Of a DNA stretch of 64,000 bases, positions 45,273-54,024 are shown piece by piece. The DNA is from Hyphomicrobiales bacterium. GTDB taxonomy: Bacteria > Pseudomonadota > Alphaproteobacteria > Rhizobiales > Rhizobiaceae. The DNA lies in contig UCHD01000004.1 of the NCBI GenBank assembly GCA_900472175.1, forward strand, positions 712,726-776,725, written 5' to 3'. Every line of letters begins with the position of its first letter. Position 1 is the first letter of the stretch. The position numbers were made by a program, and so were the translations under genes. The notes beneath the pieces were generated by a model that was not told where the DNA came from, did not search any database, and saw nothing but the letters and a program-made list of their open reading frames with translations.

Positions 45273-45596
45273 TTAGACGGCCCGGATCTCGGAGACGACC
45301 TCATCGAACAGCCTAAAATACGCCCGTTCGAGTTCATCTGGGGATAATGAGAAAGCCGCTGCCGAACGAGGAAGGTTTAGTTCCTGTGCGGCCGACTTTC
45401 CGTCGTCGAGGCAGGCGGGATGGAGATCAGCAGCGGTCTCGAGGTCACCAGCGTTGCGCATGCCGTAGTCGGCAGCCCATAAGCAATAGATCAAGCGATC
45501 AAGGGGGGGCAGCGACGAATAATTCTCCGTCGCCATTTTTTCAATGACGCGCCCGCCTCTGTTCAAAAGCCATGACTCATTATCCTCGTCGAACAT
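45273..45596 (-). CDS. Hypothetical acidic protein, 107 aa, start possibly supplied by the IS end
   Basis: The product (MFDEDNESWLLNRGGRVIEKMATENYSSLPPLDRLIYCLWAADYGMRNAGDL...) seems a real protein of a family with 'YxSLxPxDRLIYCLWxADYGMRNAGDL'; I cannot name it. The predicted left inverted repeat of the neighbouring IS (GACTCAT, 45574-45580) lies inside its first eight codons, so the start codon and MFDEDNES may come from the IS and the original N-terminus may be lost. It is on the same strand as the DUF1254 genes. Confidence 0.6.
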   Translation of the reverse strand: MFDEDNESWLLNRGGRVIEKMATENYSSLPPLDRLIYCLWAADYGMRNAGDLETAADLHPACLDDGKSAAQELNLPRSAAAFSLSPDELERAYFRLFDEVVSEIRAV

Positions 45597-45661
45597 TGAT
45601 TATCCCCATTGGCCAACGATTTCTGTCTTTCGTCTTCCCGGAATCGTGATTCAGTATTGAA

Positions 45662-46027
45662 ATGAGCCGACACGATCTGACCGACTTGGAGTGGCGTATA
45701 ATTGAACCGCTCCTACCCAACAAACCGCGTGGCGTTCCGCGTGTTGACGACCGTCGAGTTATCAACGGTATTTTGTGGCGGTTCCGCACTGGCTCACCAT
45801 GGGCAGATGTTCCTGATCGATATGGTCCCTATACAACCTGCTACAATCGCTTTGTTCGATGGCGAAAGGCGGGTGTCTGGGATCACGTTCTACATGAGAT
45901 TTCCAAGGCTTTCGATGGCGATATCGTCATGATCGACAGTTCCTGTGTTCGCGTTCATCAACATGCGGCCACAGGAAAAAGGGGGATCAAAACGATGGCT
46001 GCATGGGACGTTCTCGTGGCGGCTTGA
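45662..46027 (+). CDS. IS5-family transposase, first ORF
   Basis: The 121-aa product has the DUF4096/IS5 N-terminal block (LTDLEWRIIEPLLPNKPRGVPRVDDRRVINGILWRFRTGSPWADVPDRYGPYTTCYNRFVRWRKAG) and the first catalytic Asp in VMIDSSCVRVHQHAA. It ends after TMAAWDVLVAA. The rest of the DDE domain is in the overlapping ORF at 46003; an A5/G5-rich stretch (GGAAAAAGGGGGATC, 45974-45988) is a candidate slip site. Confidence 0.85.
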   Translation: MSRHDLTDLEWRIIEPLLPNKPRGVPRVDDRRVINGILWRFRTGSPWADVPDRYGPYTTCYNRFVRWRKAGVWDHVLHEISKAFDGDIVMIDSSCVRVHQHAATGKRGIKTMAAWDVLVAA

Positions 46028-46419
46028 CCACGAAAATCCACGCGGTTGTCGATGCTGATGGCCGACCGATCCGTCTCGCTCTGACAGCCGGCCAAGCCCA
46101 TGATAGCCGCATGGCGGAGCCGATGTTGCAGACAATTGCCAAGGGCACGATCCTGTTGGCTGACAAGGCTTATGATACCAACGCTCTTCGAGAATTCACA
46201 AAGCAAAAGCAAGCATGGGCGAATATTCCGGTCAAAAGCAATCGCAACGAAAGCTTCCCTTTCAGCCCATGGGTTTATCGCCAGCGCAATCTCATCGAGC
46301 GTTTCTTCAGCAAACTCAAACAGTTCAGAGGTATCGCAACCCGCTACGACAAAGACCCGCTCAATTTTCTTGCTGCCGTCAAACTCGCAGCGGCGAGAAT
46401 TTGGATCAGATCGTTATGA
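46003..46419 (+). CDS. IS5-family transposase, second ORF (frameshift partner)
   Basis: The 138-aa reading has GRSRGGLTTKIHAVVDADGRPI, the second catalytic Asp in ILLADKAYDTNAL, and the C-terminal YRQRNLIERFFSKLKQFRGIATRYDK block with the catalytic Glu. Fusion with the first ORF by programmed frameshift gives the full transposase, usual for the IS427 group. Both parts look intact, so the IS may be active. Confidence 0.85.
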   Translation: MGRSRGGLTTKIHAVVDADGRPIRLALTAGQAHDSRMAEPMLQTIAKGTILLADKAYDTNALREFTKQKQAWANIPVKSNRNESFPFSPWVYRQRNLIERFFSKLKQFRGIATRYDKDPLNFLAAVKLAAARIWIRSL

Positions 46420-46428
46420 GTCTACGGC

Positions 46429-47925
46429 CTAAGGGAGCTTCACGACATCGTCCGGCTTCCAGGTCTGATCGAAGAATTCGACGCCTGTCCCGTAGAGGCG
46501 TAGCGCGGCCAGAAAGTTGCGGCCTTCGACGGTCTGAATCCAGTTGGATTCCGGCGCCTGCGCCGGTTTGGTCGGCCCGAAGAATAGGTCGACCGAGCCG
46601 TCATCGTTGGTCTTCACTTTGTTGAAACCATTGATCGACGGCATCAATTGCTCGGCTGATGTCATGGTGCCATCGGTGACATTGTAGGCCGTTACGGCCC
46701 AGAAGAGTGCTGCCGGGGGATGCGGCGGCAAGTGAAGCTTGTAGGACTTCGAGCCCTCAAGGAAATTGCCGTCAGCGTCACGTGCGGTAAACGGATATTT
46801 TGATCCGGCGTCCAGCGTGCGCATGACCATTGCCGGCGCCGATGAATAGGCGAACTGGAAATAGGAGGCGCGTTGAATGATGTCGAGATAACTCTCCTGC
46901 ATCCATTCTGCGGTAGCTCCGGCCCAGGTATTTTCGTACTGCCGGTCCTTGTAGTAGAGATTGCGCTTGTCCGGACGTCCGAGTTGCCGGCCTGCCAGGA
47001 TCATCTTGGGCGCAGTCTCGACGGCCTTTTGAAGAGCCGCACTTTGTTGGTCGCTGGGTTCAAACGGCTGTCCCTTGACGATACCGATGGAGGCGAGCAC
47101 GCCTCGCGTCACCGGGTCGATGGAAGCGACCGGCTCATAGTCGACGAACTCCTTGAGCTTCGTCCAGTATGAGCTTCCGGTTGGATACATCATGCTGATC
47201 GCCTTGCCGCTGCCATTTGGAAACTCCATAGGCCTGACGTCTTTTTCCGGAGCCCAGAGCGGATAGATGCGGGTCCGTTCGGCGTTCGCGACCGCAGGTG
47301 CCGGATCAGGGCCGCTGTCGCCTTTGCTCATGACTGTGCGGAAAAACAAGAATACGTTGTTCGTGGGGGACTTGAAGGCAAAATACCCTTTCGGGATTTC
47401 ACCATCGTAGTCCGGCGGCAGGAGGAGGTAGAGACCGCCCCGCGCCCTGTCCGGACCGTTCGCGCCCACGTCGGTTATGGTCCGCTGATAGAAGTCCGTG
47501 AACATGCCGATGACGTTCGCGGGCGCTGCAACGACAAGCGGGCCATCTTTTTTCAGATCGAGGTAGCTCATCGAGTAGATGACGTCGGCATTGGGGGTCG
47601 GCACCCAGGCCCGGCTGTCCATGCGATCCTTCCAGATCGGCAGCACGTTATATCCGCCGCCAAAGGTCGCTTCGGAGCCGTCGCGCATGCCGATGACGTT
47701 CAAGATCGGAATTGTCAGCACGTAGGCCTGAACAGCATTCTGATAAAAGAACTCGTTTCGAAGAGATTCCGCCTCCTCCTGTGGCAGCCAGTTTCCTTTA
47801 TTGATCTGCTCCATAAGGGGCGACGTTTTGGCACTCTGGTCCTGGGCCAGAACTGGTGTCATTGGGACTGTCAGGCCAACCAGAAGTGTTGCAACTGTCG
47901 TCAAGCATGCAGAGCGCATTTTCAT
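46429..47925 (-). CDS. Secreted DUF1254/DUF1214 protein, copy 2
   Basis: The 498-aa product has a signal peptide (MKMRSACLTTVATLLVGLTVPMTPVLA), a DUF1254 region (VLTIPILNVIGMRDGSEATFGGGYNVLPIWKDRMDSRAWVPTPNADVIYS) and a DUF1214 end (LHLPPHPPAALFWAVTAYNVTDG ... FGPTKPAQAPESNWIQTVEGRNFLAALRLYG). AAGGA precedes the ATG. The C-terminus is complete (DQTWKPDDVVKLP), so the IS adjacent to its stop did not damage it, but may separate it from copy 1. Confidence 0.85.
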   Translation of the reverse strand: MKMRSACLTTVATLLVGLTVPMTPVLAQDQSAKTSPLMEQINKGNWLPQEEAESLRNEFFYQNAVQAYVLTIPILNVIGMRDGSEATFGGGYNVLPIWKDRMDSRAWVPTPNADVIYSMSYLDLKKDGPLVVAAPANVIGMFTDFYQRTITDVGANGPDRARGGLYLLLPPDYDGEIPKGYFAFKSPTNNVFLFFRTVMSKGDSGPDPAPAVANAERTRIYPLWAPEKDVRPMEFPNGSGKAISMMYPTGSSYWTKLKEFVDYEPVASIDPVTRGVLASIGIVKGQPFEPSDQQSAALQKAVETAPKMILAGRQLGRPDKRNLYYKDRQYENTWAGATAEWMQESYLDIIQRASYFQFAYSSAPAMVMRTLDAGSKYPFTARDADGNFLEGSKSYKLHLPPHPPAALFWAVTAYNVTDGTMTSAEQLMPSINGFNKVKTNDDGSVDLFFGPTKPAQAPESNWIQTVEGRNFLAALRLYGTGVEFFDQTWKPDDVVKLP

Positions 47926-47997
47926 GGCGTGAATCCTTGGGCTGTTGAGTTGTCGCAGATCACCCTACGCAGTAGAGCGACATCCGTTTTTGACCGG

Positions 47998-49530
47998 TCA
48001 GTTGACCTTCTCGATATCACCTGGCTTCCAGCTTCCGTCCAGGGCGGCCTGTGCCGGAGCATAGAGCCGGAGAATGGCGAAGAAACCCCGTTCCGGGACC
48101 GTTGCAAGCCAGTTGCCTTCTTTCCCTTCAGGGGCCTTCGGGCCGATGTAGATGTCTGTACTGCCATCCGCGTTTTGTGCCGGTTTGTTCAGCTTGCCGA
48201 GAGATGGAAACGGCTGTCCGTTGTCCAGCCCAGAGGCATTCTCTGCCTCGTAGAGTGTAACGGACCAGAACAACTCGGCCGGGATATCTTTCGGCAAATT
48301 GACTTTGTAACTGCGTGCGCCGTCGAGCGCCTCGCCTTTAGAATCTTCGAACGCAATCATGTAGAACGCGCCTTTGCCCGGCGTCATCGAGACCATGCCA
48401 GGGCTGATCGAGTAATAATCAGTAAAGAACCAGGACCGAGCATCAAGCTCCCGGTACCCGCCATTCTCGACCAGGAAGCCGAGATCGATACCAGCATTCG
48501 GCCAGTGACCACTCAGATTGTTGATCGGGTTGAGCCAACGGCGGTCTTCGTAGACGCGAAAGTCGGCAGCACCGATGCCTTTTTCAAAGCCGGTGACACG
48601 GGTCATCTTATAGGCCGTCTTTGCAGCGGCATCGAGAATGGCGCGCATCTTTTCATCCGGAGCAAATGGCCGGTCCGTTGCGATTCCGATGCCTTCCAGC
48701 ATGCCGAGCCAGTCGGGATCGGCTAGGCCGGAACCTTCGACATCAAGAAGACTTTTAATCTGCTCGAAGGCGGCGATGTCCGAGCGCGGCAACATATTCA
48801 GCGACTTGCCGGAAGCGTCGGGGAACTCCATCGCCTTTGCGCTGTCTTCCTGTCCCAGAGGGTAGATCTTCGACTTTTTCATCAACTCAACGGCCGGCTC
48901 GATGTTGTCGAGAGACTGATAGAACGAGCGCAGGAAAATGAAGACGCTATTGGTTTGCGAGCGATAAACGTAATAGCCCTCCGGCACAGCGTCCTTGTAA
49001 CCTGGGGGCAAGATCAGGAATTTTCCGCCCTTGCCACCGTCAGGGCCCGGCAGGCCGACGTCACCGAAGAATTTTCCGCTGTCCTCGGGTATGGGGCGTT
49101 GCCAAAAATCAAGCAGGATGCCCTGCAATTTCTCCGGGGATTCGAACACCAGTGGCCCGGTTTGCTTCAAATCGACAAATGCCATGCCGTAGATGAGGTC
49201 CGAATTCGGCGTCGTGACATGGGTCTTTGGATCAAGACGCTTCGTCCAGATCGGCATGATGTTGTAGCCGGTGCCAAAAGCGTCCTCCGCTCCGAACTTC
49301 ATGCCAAGCGTATTGAGGAGCGGCAAAGCCCAGTAGTACGTCTGCGTCGCCCGCTGGAAAAGCAGTTCGTCCTTCAGTGTCTGTGCAGTCTCCGCCGTGG
49401 GGCGATTTTTCTCAAACGGGAGGTTGGCGAGGGCATCAAACCGCGACTGGTCAGCGCTTGCTGGGCTGAAGCCCCCCATTGTAAGGAAGGTGGCGGCGGC
49501 GAGGACTCTGAGGGAAAGGGCATATTTCAT
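47998..49530 (-). CDS. Secreted DUF1254/DUF1214 protein, copy 3
   Basis: The 510-aa product has a signal peptide (MKYALSLRVLAAATFLTMGGFSPASA), a DUF1254 region (WALPLLNTLGMKFGAEDAFGTGYNIMPIWTKRLDPKTHVTTPNSDLIYG) and a DUF1214 end (VNLPKDIPAELFWSVTLYEAENASG ... IGPKAPEGKEGNWLATVPERGFFAILRLYAP). AAGGAG nine bases before ATG 49530 decides this start over 49653. It lies 72 bp upstream of copy 2 and closely resembles it in layout, though not at sequence level in the middle. Confidence 0.85.
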   Translation of the reverse strand: MKYALSLRVLAAATFLTMGGFSPASADQSRFDALANLPFEKNRPTAETAQTLKDELLFQRATQTYYWALPLLNTLGMKFGAEDAFGTGYNIMPIWTKRLDPKTHVTTPNSDLIYGMAFVDLKQTGPLVFESPEKLQGILLDFWQRPIPEDSGKFFGDVGLPGPDGGKGGKFLILPPGYKDAVPEGYYVYRSQTNSVFIFLRSFYQSLDNIEPAVELMKKSKIYPLGQEDSAKAMEFPDASGKSLNMLPRSDIAAFEQIKSLLDVEGSGLADPDWLGMLEGIGIATDRPFAPDEKMRAILDAAAKTAYKMTRVTGFEKGIGAADFRVYEDRRWLNPINNLSGHWPNAGIDLGFLVENGGYRELDARSWFFTDYYSISPGMVSMTPGKGAFYMIAFEDSKGEALDGARSYKVNLPKDIPAELFWSVTLYEAENASGLDNGQPFPSLGKLNKPAQNADGSTDIYIGPKAPEGKEGNWLATVPERGFFAILRLYAPAQAALDGSWKPGDIEKVN

Positions 49531-49591
49531 GACATCGATCTCCTTGAACTCAGGCTTGGAGGTTTGGAACCTGTTGGCAGTGCCGCCGCCC

Positions 49592-49650
49592 GTGGAGAAC
49601 GTCCACTCTGGCGGTTGGGAACCGGAGAAAGGGTGAGCTTTCCGGTTCCC
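49592..49650 (-). other. Two stem-loops between DUF1254 copies 4 and 3
   Basis: GTGGA-GAACG-TCCAC (49592-49606) is followed by a perfect 10-bp stem GGGAACCGGA / TCCGGTTCCC (49617-49650, loop 14 nt). No T-run follows on either strand. They sit in the 145-bp gap of a same-strand gene pair, just before the copy 3 ribosome site, and may be attenuators or RNA-stability elements. Confidence 0.5.
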
Positions 49651-49675
49651 CACTCGACAGGGAAGTCACATATAG

Positions 49676-50722
49676 TCATTCAGGCTGGAGGGCTGGGGTC
49701 TTGTATGTGCCATCGACCACAGAGTTTCCAGGCATGTAGACGCGGAAGGCCGTCCAGAAGGGTGCGGTGGGAATGATCAATTCGTTGGCGTGACCATTCT
49801 TGCCAAACTCGCCCTCAGGCACGTAGTAAATGTCGAAGGTCTTGCCGTCGGAATTGAGCTTGAGTTCGGTGTTGCTGATCGTCGAGCCTTGATCGGTCTT
49901 GAGGTACTGATCATCCCCGTAGACCGTCACCGAATAGAATCCGAGTTTGGGATCGACCTGTTCCGGCACATTATAGGTGGCCTTGTAGGTCTTTCCCATC
50001 TGAACGTCGTGCTTGTCAGTTAGGTAGACGGCATCTTTGTCGGGGAGCAAACCGGTTGCGATGGCGACGCCACGGTTCCTTGCTTCCAGCGAAACAGGAT
50101 GCTCCACGGTTCCCATAGTCCCTTTCACCCCTTCCTTCTGGGCTTCGGCGACATAACCTTCACGCACTTTTCCAAAGGACGCCATATCCCAGTTCGTCAC
50201 CTTGAAACTTTTTGGCTGATACCCATTCAGGTACTCGATCTTCAGTGCGTCTTGATACTGATTGACCTTTTTGACGTCCTCCGGGTCTTTGTCGTTGATC
50301 TGCATGCGGACGTTTGCATAGAAGAAGTCCGTGGATTCTGACGCAGGGATCACGTAGCGACCGGGACCGTAGAACACCTTGTAGGTGACATGGTCGTGGT
50401 TCATCACGTGGAGTGACATGTATCGCCCATCGTTTTCCGGCAGCGTGATCGCAACGTCGCCACCGCCGTCGAGGACGGCGAAGGAATAGACCGTGTCGCG
50501 GTTCATGAGCGGCGCAGGCTGCTCGGACAGAGCCATCGTCTTACGGTGATGGTGCCAGGTGTTGGTGGCGCCTTGCTCGACTTCTTTTTCCATCGCAAGG
50601 TCCGTCATCGCGAGTGCAAAATTCTGTTCGGTTACGATGACCGGGCTTTCCTGCGCGACAGCCACACCGGAAACCAACGCATAGGATAGCAAGAAGACGC
50701 TCAGGTAGCGCTTGGACTTCAT
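49676..50722 (-). CDS. Secreted DUF1254/DUF1214 protein, copy 4 (short form)
   Basis: The 348-aa product has a signal peptide (MKSKRYLSVFLLSYALVSGVAVA), a reduced DUF1254 region (WHHHRKTMALSEQPAPLMNRDTVYSFAVLDGGGDVAITLPENDGRYMSLHVMNHDHVTYKVFYGPGRYVI) and a DUF1214 end (PKLGFYSVTVYGDDQYLKTDQGSTISN ... APFWTAFRVYMPG). It is shorter than the other three. AAAGGA precedes the ATG at 50722. It is the first gene of the minus-strand series. Confidence 0.82.
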   Translation of the reverse strand: MKSKRYLSVFLLSYALVSGVAVAQESPVIVTEQNFALAMTDLAMEKEVEQGATNTWHHHRKTMALSEQPAPLMNRDTVYSFAVLDGGGDVAITLPENDGRYMSLHVMNHDHVTYKVFYGPGRYVIPASESTDFFYANVRMQINDKDPEDVKKVNQYQDALKIEYLNGYQPKSFKVTNWDMASFGKVREGYVAEAQKEGVKGTMGTVEHPVSLEARNRGVAIATGLLPDKDAVYLTDKHDVQMGKTYKATYNVPEQVDPKLGFYSVTVYGDDQYLKTDQGSTISNTELKLNSDGKTFDIYYVPEGEFGKNGHANELIIPTAPFWTAFRVYMPGNSVVDGTYKTPALQPE

Positions 50723-51210
50723 GGGGTAATCCTTTTCCGTTCGCCTTGCCGCAATAGAAAGCGCAGCATTTGCGTTTCGTTGGTTCAGACAATAGAGCGC
50801 CATCGCCGTGGGTGAAGTACGTAACGGTAACAAGCGCGTAAATTTTACAACCAAACCACGACAGAATTGCTATTTGGGGAGAGCGGCACGATGCCGGAGA
50901 CAAGTTGTATGAAGCCTTGCCCGACCGTGGTCACATCCACGCGTCGAAGGATCGGACGCCCGCTCGTTCGCCAACAGATTGTATTTCGGACCGTACCATC
51001 GAACGAGTTCGGGCATGCCCCAACCGTTGACCGACCGCATCTACGAGCCAGAGCTGGCTGTGTGAACGACTAAAACGAAGGCGCTAAGCGGAAACGATTA
51101 CCGAACGCCATTGGCTGCCATCGAAACGGCGGATTCCATTTCCCACTCGTTGAAATCCGGCCTACCATTCCATCGACGGTTTCAGCCGTCTGTCGAAGGA
51201 GGTTACTCGC
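50723..51210. other. Divergent region between DUF1254 copy 4 and the sulfatase
   Basis: The 488 bp hold no trusted gene; an ORF of 68 codons (50867-51073) has no ribosome site or family character. A motif GGCGCTAAGCGGAAA is found at 51080-51094 and again at 60787. The right end has the sulfatase ribosome site AAGGAGG (near 51197). The promoters of both cargo blocks should be here. Confidence 0.45.
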
Positions 51211-52830
51211 ATGGCAGATAAGCAGACCAACCAGTTCCAAAAAGAAATTCAGCATGGTCTCAGCCGGCGCGATCTATTGATTGCAAGCACGGCGTTGGCC
51301 GCTACGGCTGCGACATTGTCGAGGCCAACGGCCGCTTTGGCGCAGCAATCGACAGCCTCCGGAGCAGCTTCGGGAAAGCCCAACATCCTCATGATTATGG
51401 CGGATGACATCGGCTGGTTCAACGCAAGCATCTACAATCGCGGCATGATGGGGTACCGGACACCGAACATCGACCGCATCGGTAACGAAGGCGGATTGTT
51501 TACCGACTGGTACGGGGAGCAGAGTTGCACGGCGGGACGCGCGGCCTTTATCACGGGCCAGTCTCCAATACGAACGGGCCTAACGAAGGTCGGACTGCCA
51601 GGCGCCGATATAGGCCTACGGGCCGAGGATCCGAGCGTCGCCGAATTCCTCAAGCCGCTTGGCTACGCGACGGGGCAGTTTGGCAAGAACCATCTGGGCG
51701 ACAAGGATGAGTTCCTTCCCACGAACCACGGCTTCGACGAGTTCTTCGGCAACCTCTACCACCTGAACGCCGAAGAAGAGCCAGAGAACCCTGACTATCC
51801 GAAGGACCCCGAGTTTGCCAAGCGGTTCGGCCCGCGTGGCGTGATCAAGGCGTCGGCGGACGGAAAGATCGAGGATACCGGCGCACTCAACACCAAGAGA
51901 ATGGAGACGGTGGACGAGGAGTTCCTGGGCGCGGCGCTCGATTTCATCGACCGGCAGCATAACGCCGACAAGCCTTGGTTCTGCTACTTCAACCCGAGCC
52001 GTATGCATGTATGGACCCATCTAAAGCCCGCTTCGAAAGGCAAGACAGGACTTGGCGTCTATGCCGACGGCATGGTGGAGCTCGACGGCTATGTCGGCCA
52101 ACTGCTTCAGAAGCTCGATGATCTGGGAGTTGCGGAGAACACCATTGTCGTCTTCACGACCGACAACGGCGCGGAAGTGATGTCGTGGCCGGATGGCGGC
52201 AACACGCCCTTCCGAGGCGAGAAGGCAACAAACTGGGAAGGCGGCTATCGTGTGCCGATGGTGATCCGCTGGCCCGGAACGATCAAACCTGGCACGACCT
52301 TCAACGAGACTTTCTCGCATTACGATCTTGTTCCAACTTTTGCAGCCGCAGGCGGCGATCCGGATGTCGTGGACAAGTGCCTGAAGGGCGGTCAGTTCGG
52401 AACCAAGACCTTCAAGGTCCACCTCGACGGCTACAATCTCATGCCGTTCTTCAAAGGCGAGGTGAAAGAGCCTCCTCGAAACGAGTTCGTCTACTGGAAT
52501 GACGACGGCCAGCTTGTCGCCATTCGCTACAACGAGTGGAAAGCAGTATTCCTGGAACAGAACCACGAGAGACTGGGTGTCTGGATGGGCCAGTTCGAAG
52601 AACTGCGACTGCCGAAGCTGTTCAACCTCCGCTCCGACCCTTTCGAGCGTGGGGACCAGTCCATCCTCTACGACAGGTGGGTCGCGGAACGAGCCTTCGT
52701 ACAGGTTCCGCTGCAGGCGTTTGCTGCCAAATGGCTAAGCAGCTTCAAGGAATTTCCGCCGAGGCAGAAACCTGCGAGCTTTAACCTGGATAAGGTTGTC
52801 GAGCAGTTGTCTTCGCCCGCGGCGAGATAG
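51211..52830 (+). CDS. Tat-exported arylsulfatase-type sulfatase
   Basis: The 539-aa protein has a Tat signal (LSRRDLLIASTALAATAATLS, twin Arg at 19-20) and the sulfatase fold. The metal-binding pair is in IMADDIGWFN (D65, D66). The formylglycine motif C-x-A-x-R is C106-TAG-R110 in QSCTAGRAAFITGQSPIRTG, so it needs a formylglycine-generating enzyme, which is not in this window. The second metal site is D318-N319 in FTTDNGAE. It hydrolyses sulfate esters in the periplasm; substrate unknown. AAGGAGG upstream of ATG. Divergent from the DUF1254 cluster. Confidence 0.88.
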   Translation: MADKQTNQFQKEIQHGLSRRDLLIASTALAATAATLSRPTAALAQQSTASGAASGKPNILMIMADDIGWFNASIYNRGMMGYRTPNIDRIGNEGGLFTDWYGEQSCTAGRAAFITGQSPIRTGLTKVGLPGADIGLRAEDPSVAEFLKPLGYATGQFGKNHLGDKDEFLPTNHGFDEFFGNLYHLNAEEEPENPDYPKDPEFAKRFGPRGVIKASADGKIEDTGALNTKRMETVDEEFLGAALDFIDRQHNADKPWFCYFNPSRMHVWTHLKPASKGKTGLGVYADGMVELDGYVGQLLQKLDDLGVAENTIVVFTTDNGAEVMSWPDGGNTPFRGEKATNWEGGYRVPMVIRWPGTIKPGTTFNETFSHYDLVPTFAAAGGDPDVVDKCLKGGQFGTKTFKVHLDGYNLMPFFKGEVKEPPRNEFVYWNDDGQLVAIRYNEWKAVFLEQNHERLGVWMGQFEELRLPKLFNLRSDPFERGDQSILYDRWVAERAFVQVPLQAFAAKWLSSFKEFPPRQKPASFNLDKVVEQLSSPAAR

Positions 52831-53093
52831 GACTGTTCGCCGTTGTCACCTTAGTTGAGATGACAGCGGCGTCGGTCTCACTACGAGCCGAGCAAGCAAG
52901 CGACCAATTGTAGCGCGTTTCGGTCGTGACCATTCGAAAAGCAGACTGACGGCTTCTGGAAACGAAAGCCTGTGGCGTGAACGTCCGTAGAGAAGGCGCA
53001 AACCTGATGGGCCGGTGCACGCTTGCATTTTGGATCTGGCTGACGAGGACAAAAGTGACAGCATGTCCCAGCCACGGCTTTCAAAGCGCTCAT

Positions 53094-53615
53094 TCACGCG
53101 CAGCACTTCGAGCCTGCCGCCGGTGTGCAACAAGCATCGGCCTTGGCCGTTTCGTCAGCGAGCCACCTGTCACGCGGCTTGCAACTCGCTGCACGCGGCG
53201 TCAGCGCGACCGTCAGCAGTCCGTCGAGCTGCAGGGGGGCATTGGCACAGAAGAGCTGCATAGGGCGCAGGCCGTCGCTGACTACGAACGTCAGTTTTGC
53301 GGAGCCGTCGAGACGGAGATGCTCGGAGACCTTGCGCACGATCTCAGAGAACTTTCCTGCCGTCATGTGGGTACATTCCTCTTCGTCGACATCCCATAGC
53401 TAGACGAAGATTTCCGACCAGGATTCAGGGTTTGCACCGCAATCCAGCGCCGAGAACTGCCCGGCTTTTACTTCCGTGACGTGATACCCAGACCTGATAC
53501 GCGCGCCCTCGTAGTTGAACACCAGCGGAAGTTCCGGGGACAACGCGATCCTTTCAAGCAGGTCCCCGAGCCTGATGTCGGACAATGCGGATATAGGCTT
53601 GTCGATGGGGTTCAT
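53094..53615 (-). pseudogene. DUF6428-family gene interrupted by an in-frame amber codon
   Basis: Start 53615 reads MNPIDKPISALSDIRLGDLLERIALSPELPLVFNYEGARIRSGYHVTEVKAGQFSALDCGANPESWSEIFV and then TAG at 53400-53402. The same frame continues LWDVDEEECTH-MTAGKFSEIVRKVSEHLRLDGSAKLTFVVSDGL to a Cys-rich end (ADACCTPAAGSKCCA) at 53094. CAG to TAG would explain the stop, since the family continues with Q here. The intact protein would be 173 aa. DUF6428 proteins lie next to arsR genes. The 263 bp to the left (52831-53093) hold no gene. A small re-start at 53366 is possible. Confidence 0.65.
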
Positions 53616-53640
53616 CTTTGATACTCCTTTATTTCAACAC

Positions 53641-53656
53641 TTCAAGGATTATTGAA
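53641..53656 (+). promoter_or_regulatory. Candidate ArsR operator, first ars unit
   Basis: The inverted repeat TTCAA-GGATTA-TTGAA lies between the divergent DUF6428 and arsR genes and overlaps the arsR ribosome site (AAGGATTATTGAATA-ATG). It is small and AT-rich, like ArsR/SmtB sites, but the arms are only 5 bp, so this is a weak call. Confidence 0.35.
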
Positions 53657-53658
53657 TA

Positions 53659-54024
53659 ATGGACGAGCGTCAAGCCCTGGCCAGTTTTTCAGCCCTCTCT
53701 CAAGAAACCCGACTCGGGATTGTCAGGACGCTGGTTGTAGCCGGGCCAGAGGGGCTAGCCGCCGGCTCGATCGCCGAACGCATGGGCGTCTCGCCGTCCA
53801 ACCTCAGTTTTCATCTCAAGGAACTGGATCACTCTGGTTTGATCAGCCAGCGACGTGAATCCCGCTCCATCGTCTATACGGCAAGCTACAACGCACTCGC
53901 CGAGCTGGTAAAATTCCTGATGGAGGATTGCTGCTCTGGTCACCCGGTCATCCGCGCATCGGTCGAGCGATCGGACGGATGCTGCGCGCCGCAAGAGGCC
54001 CTCGGGGACGCGACCTTTGCGTGA
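53659..54024 (+). CDS. arsR: ArsR-family arsenic-responsive repressor, unit 1
   Basis: The 121-aa winged-helix protein has the ArsR HTH (about residues 30-75: LAAGSIAERMGVSPSNLSFHLKELDHSGLISQRRESRSIVYTASY). The C-terminal cysteines in MEDCCSGHP and DGCCAPQ are likely As(III) ligands, as in the ArsR type with C-terminal Cys pairs. It is divergent from DUF6428 and overlaps the MFS gene start by 8 bp. It should repress this unit until arsenite binds. Confidence 0.88.
   Translation: MDERQALASFSALSQETRLGIVRTLVVAGPEGLAAGSIAERMGVSPSNLSFHLKELDHSGLISQRRESRSIVYTASYNALAELVKFLMEDCCSGHPVIRASVERSDGCCAPQEALGDATFA

Larger units (their letters stand above)
45574..46422 (+). mobile_element. IS5-family (IS427-group) insertion sequence
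   Basis: A two-ORF transposase region (45662-46419) is framed by short inverted repeats GACTCAT (45574-45580) and ATGAGTC (46416-46422); the 849-bp span fits the IS427 group. Repeat similarity beyond these 7 bases is poor, so the exact ends are uncertain, and no clear target duplication is visible. It is inserted between DUF1254 copy 2, whose stop is 7 bp away, and the 45273 gene, splitting the cluster. Confidence 0.55.

Noticed and set aside
50867-51073. 68-codon ORF between the DUF1254 cluster and the sulfatase
   Set aside because: No ribosome site, high Arg/Pro content and no recognised motif.
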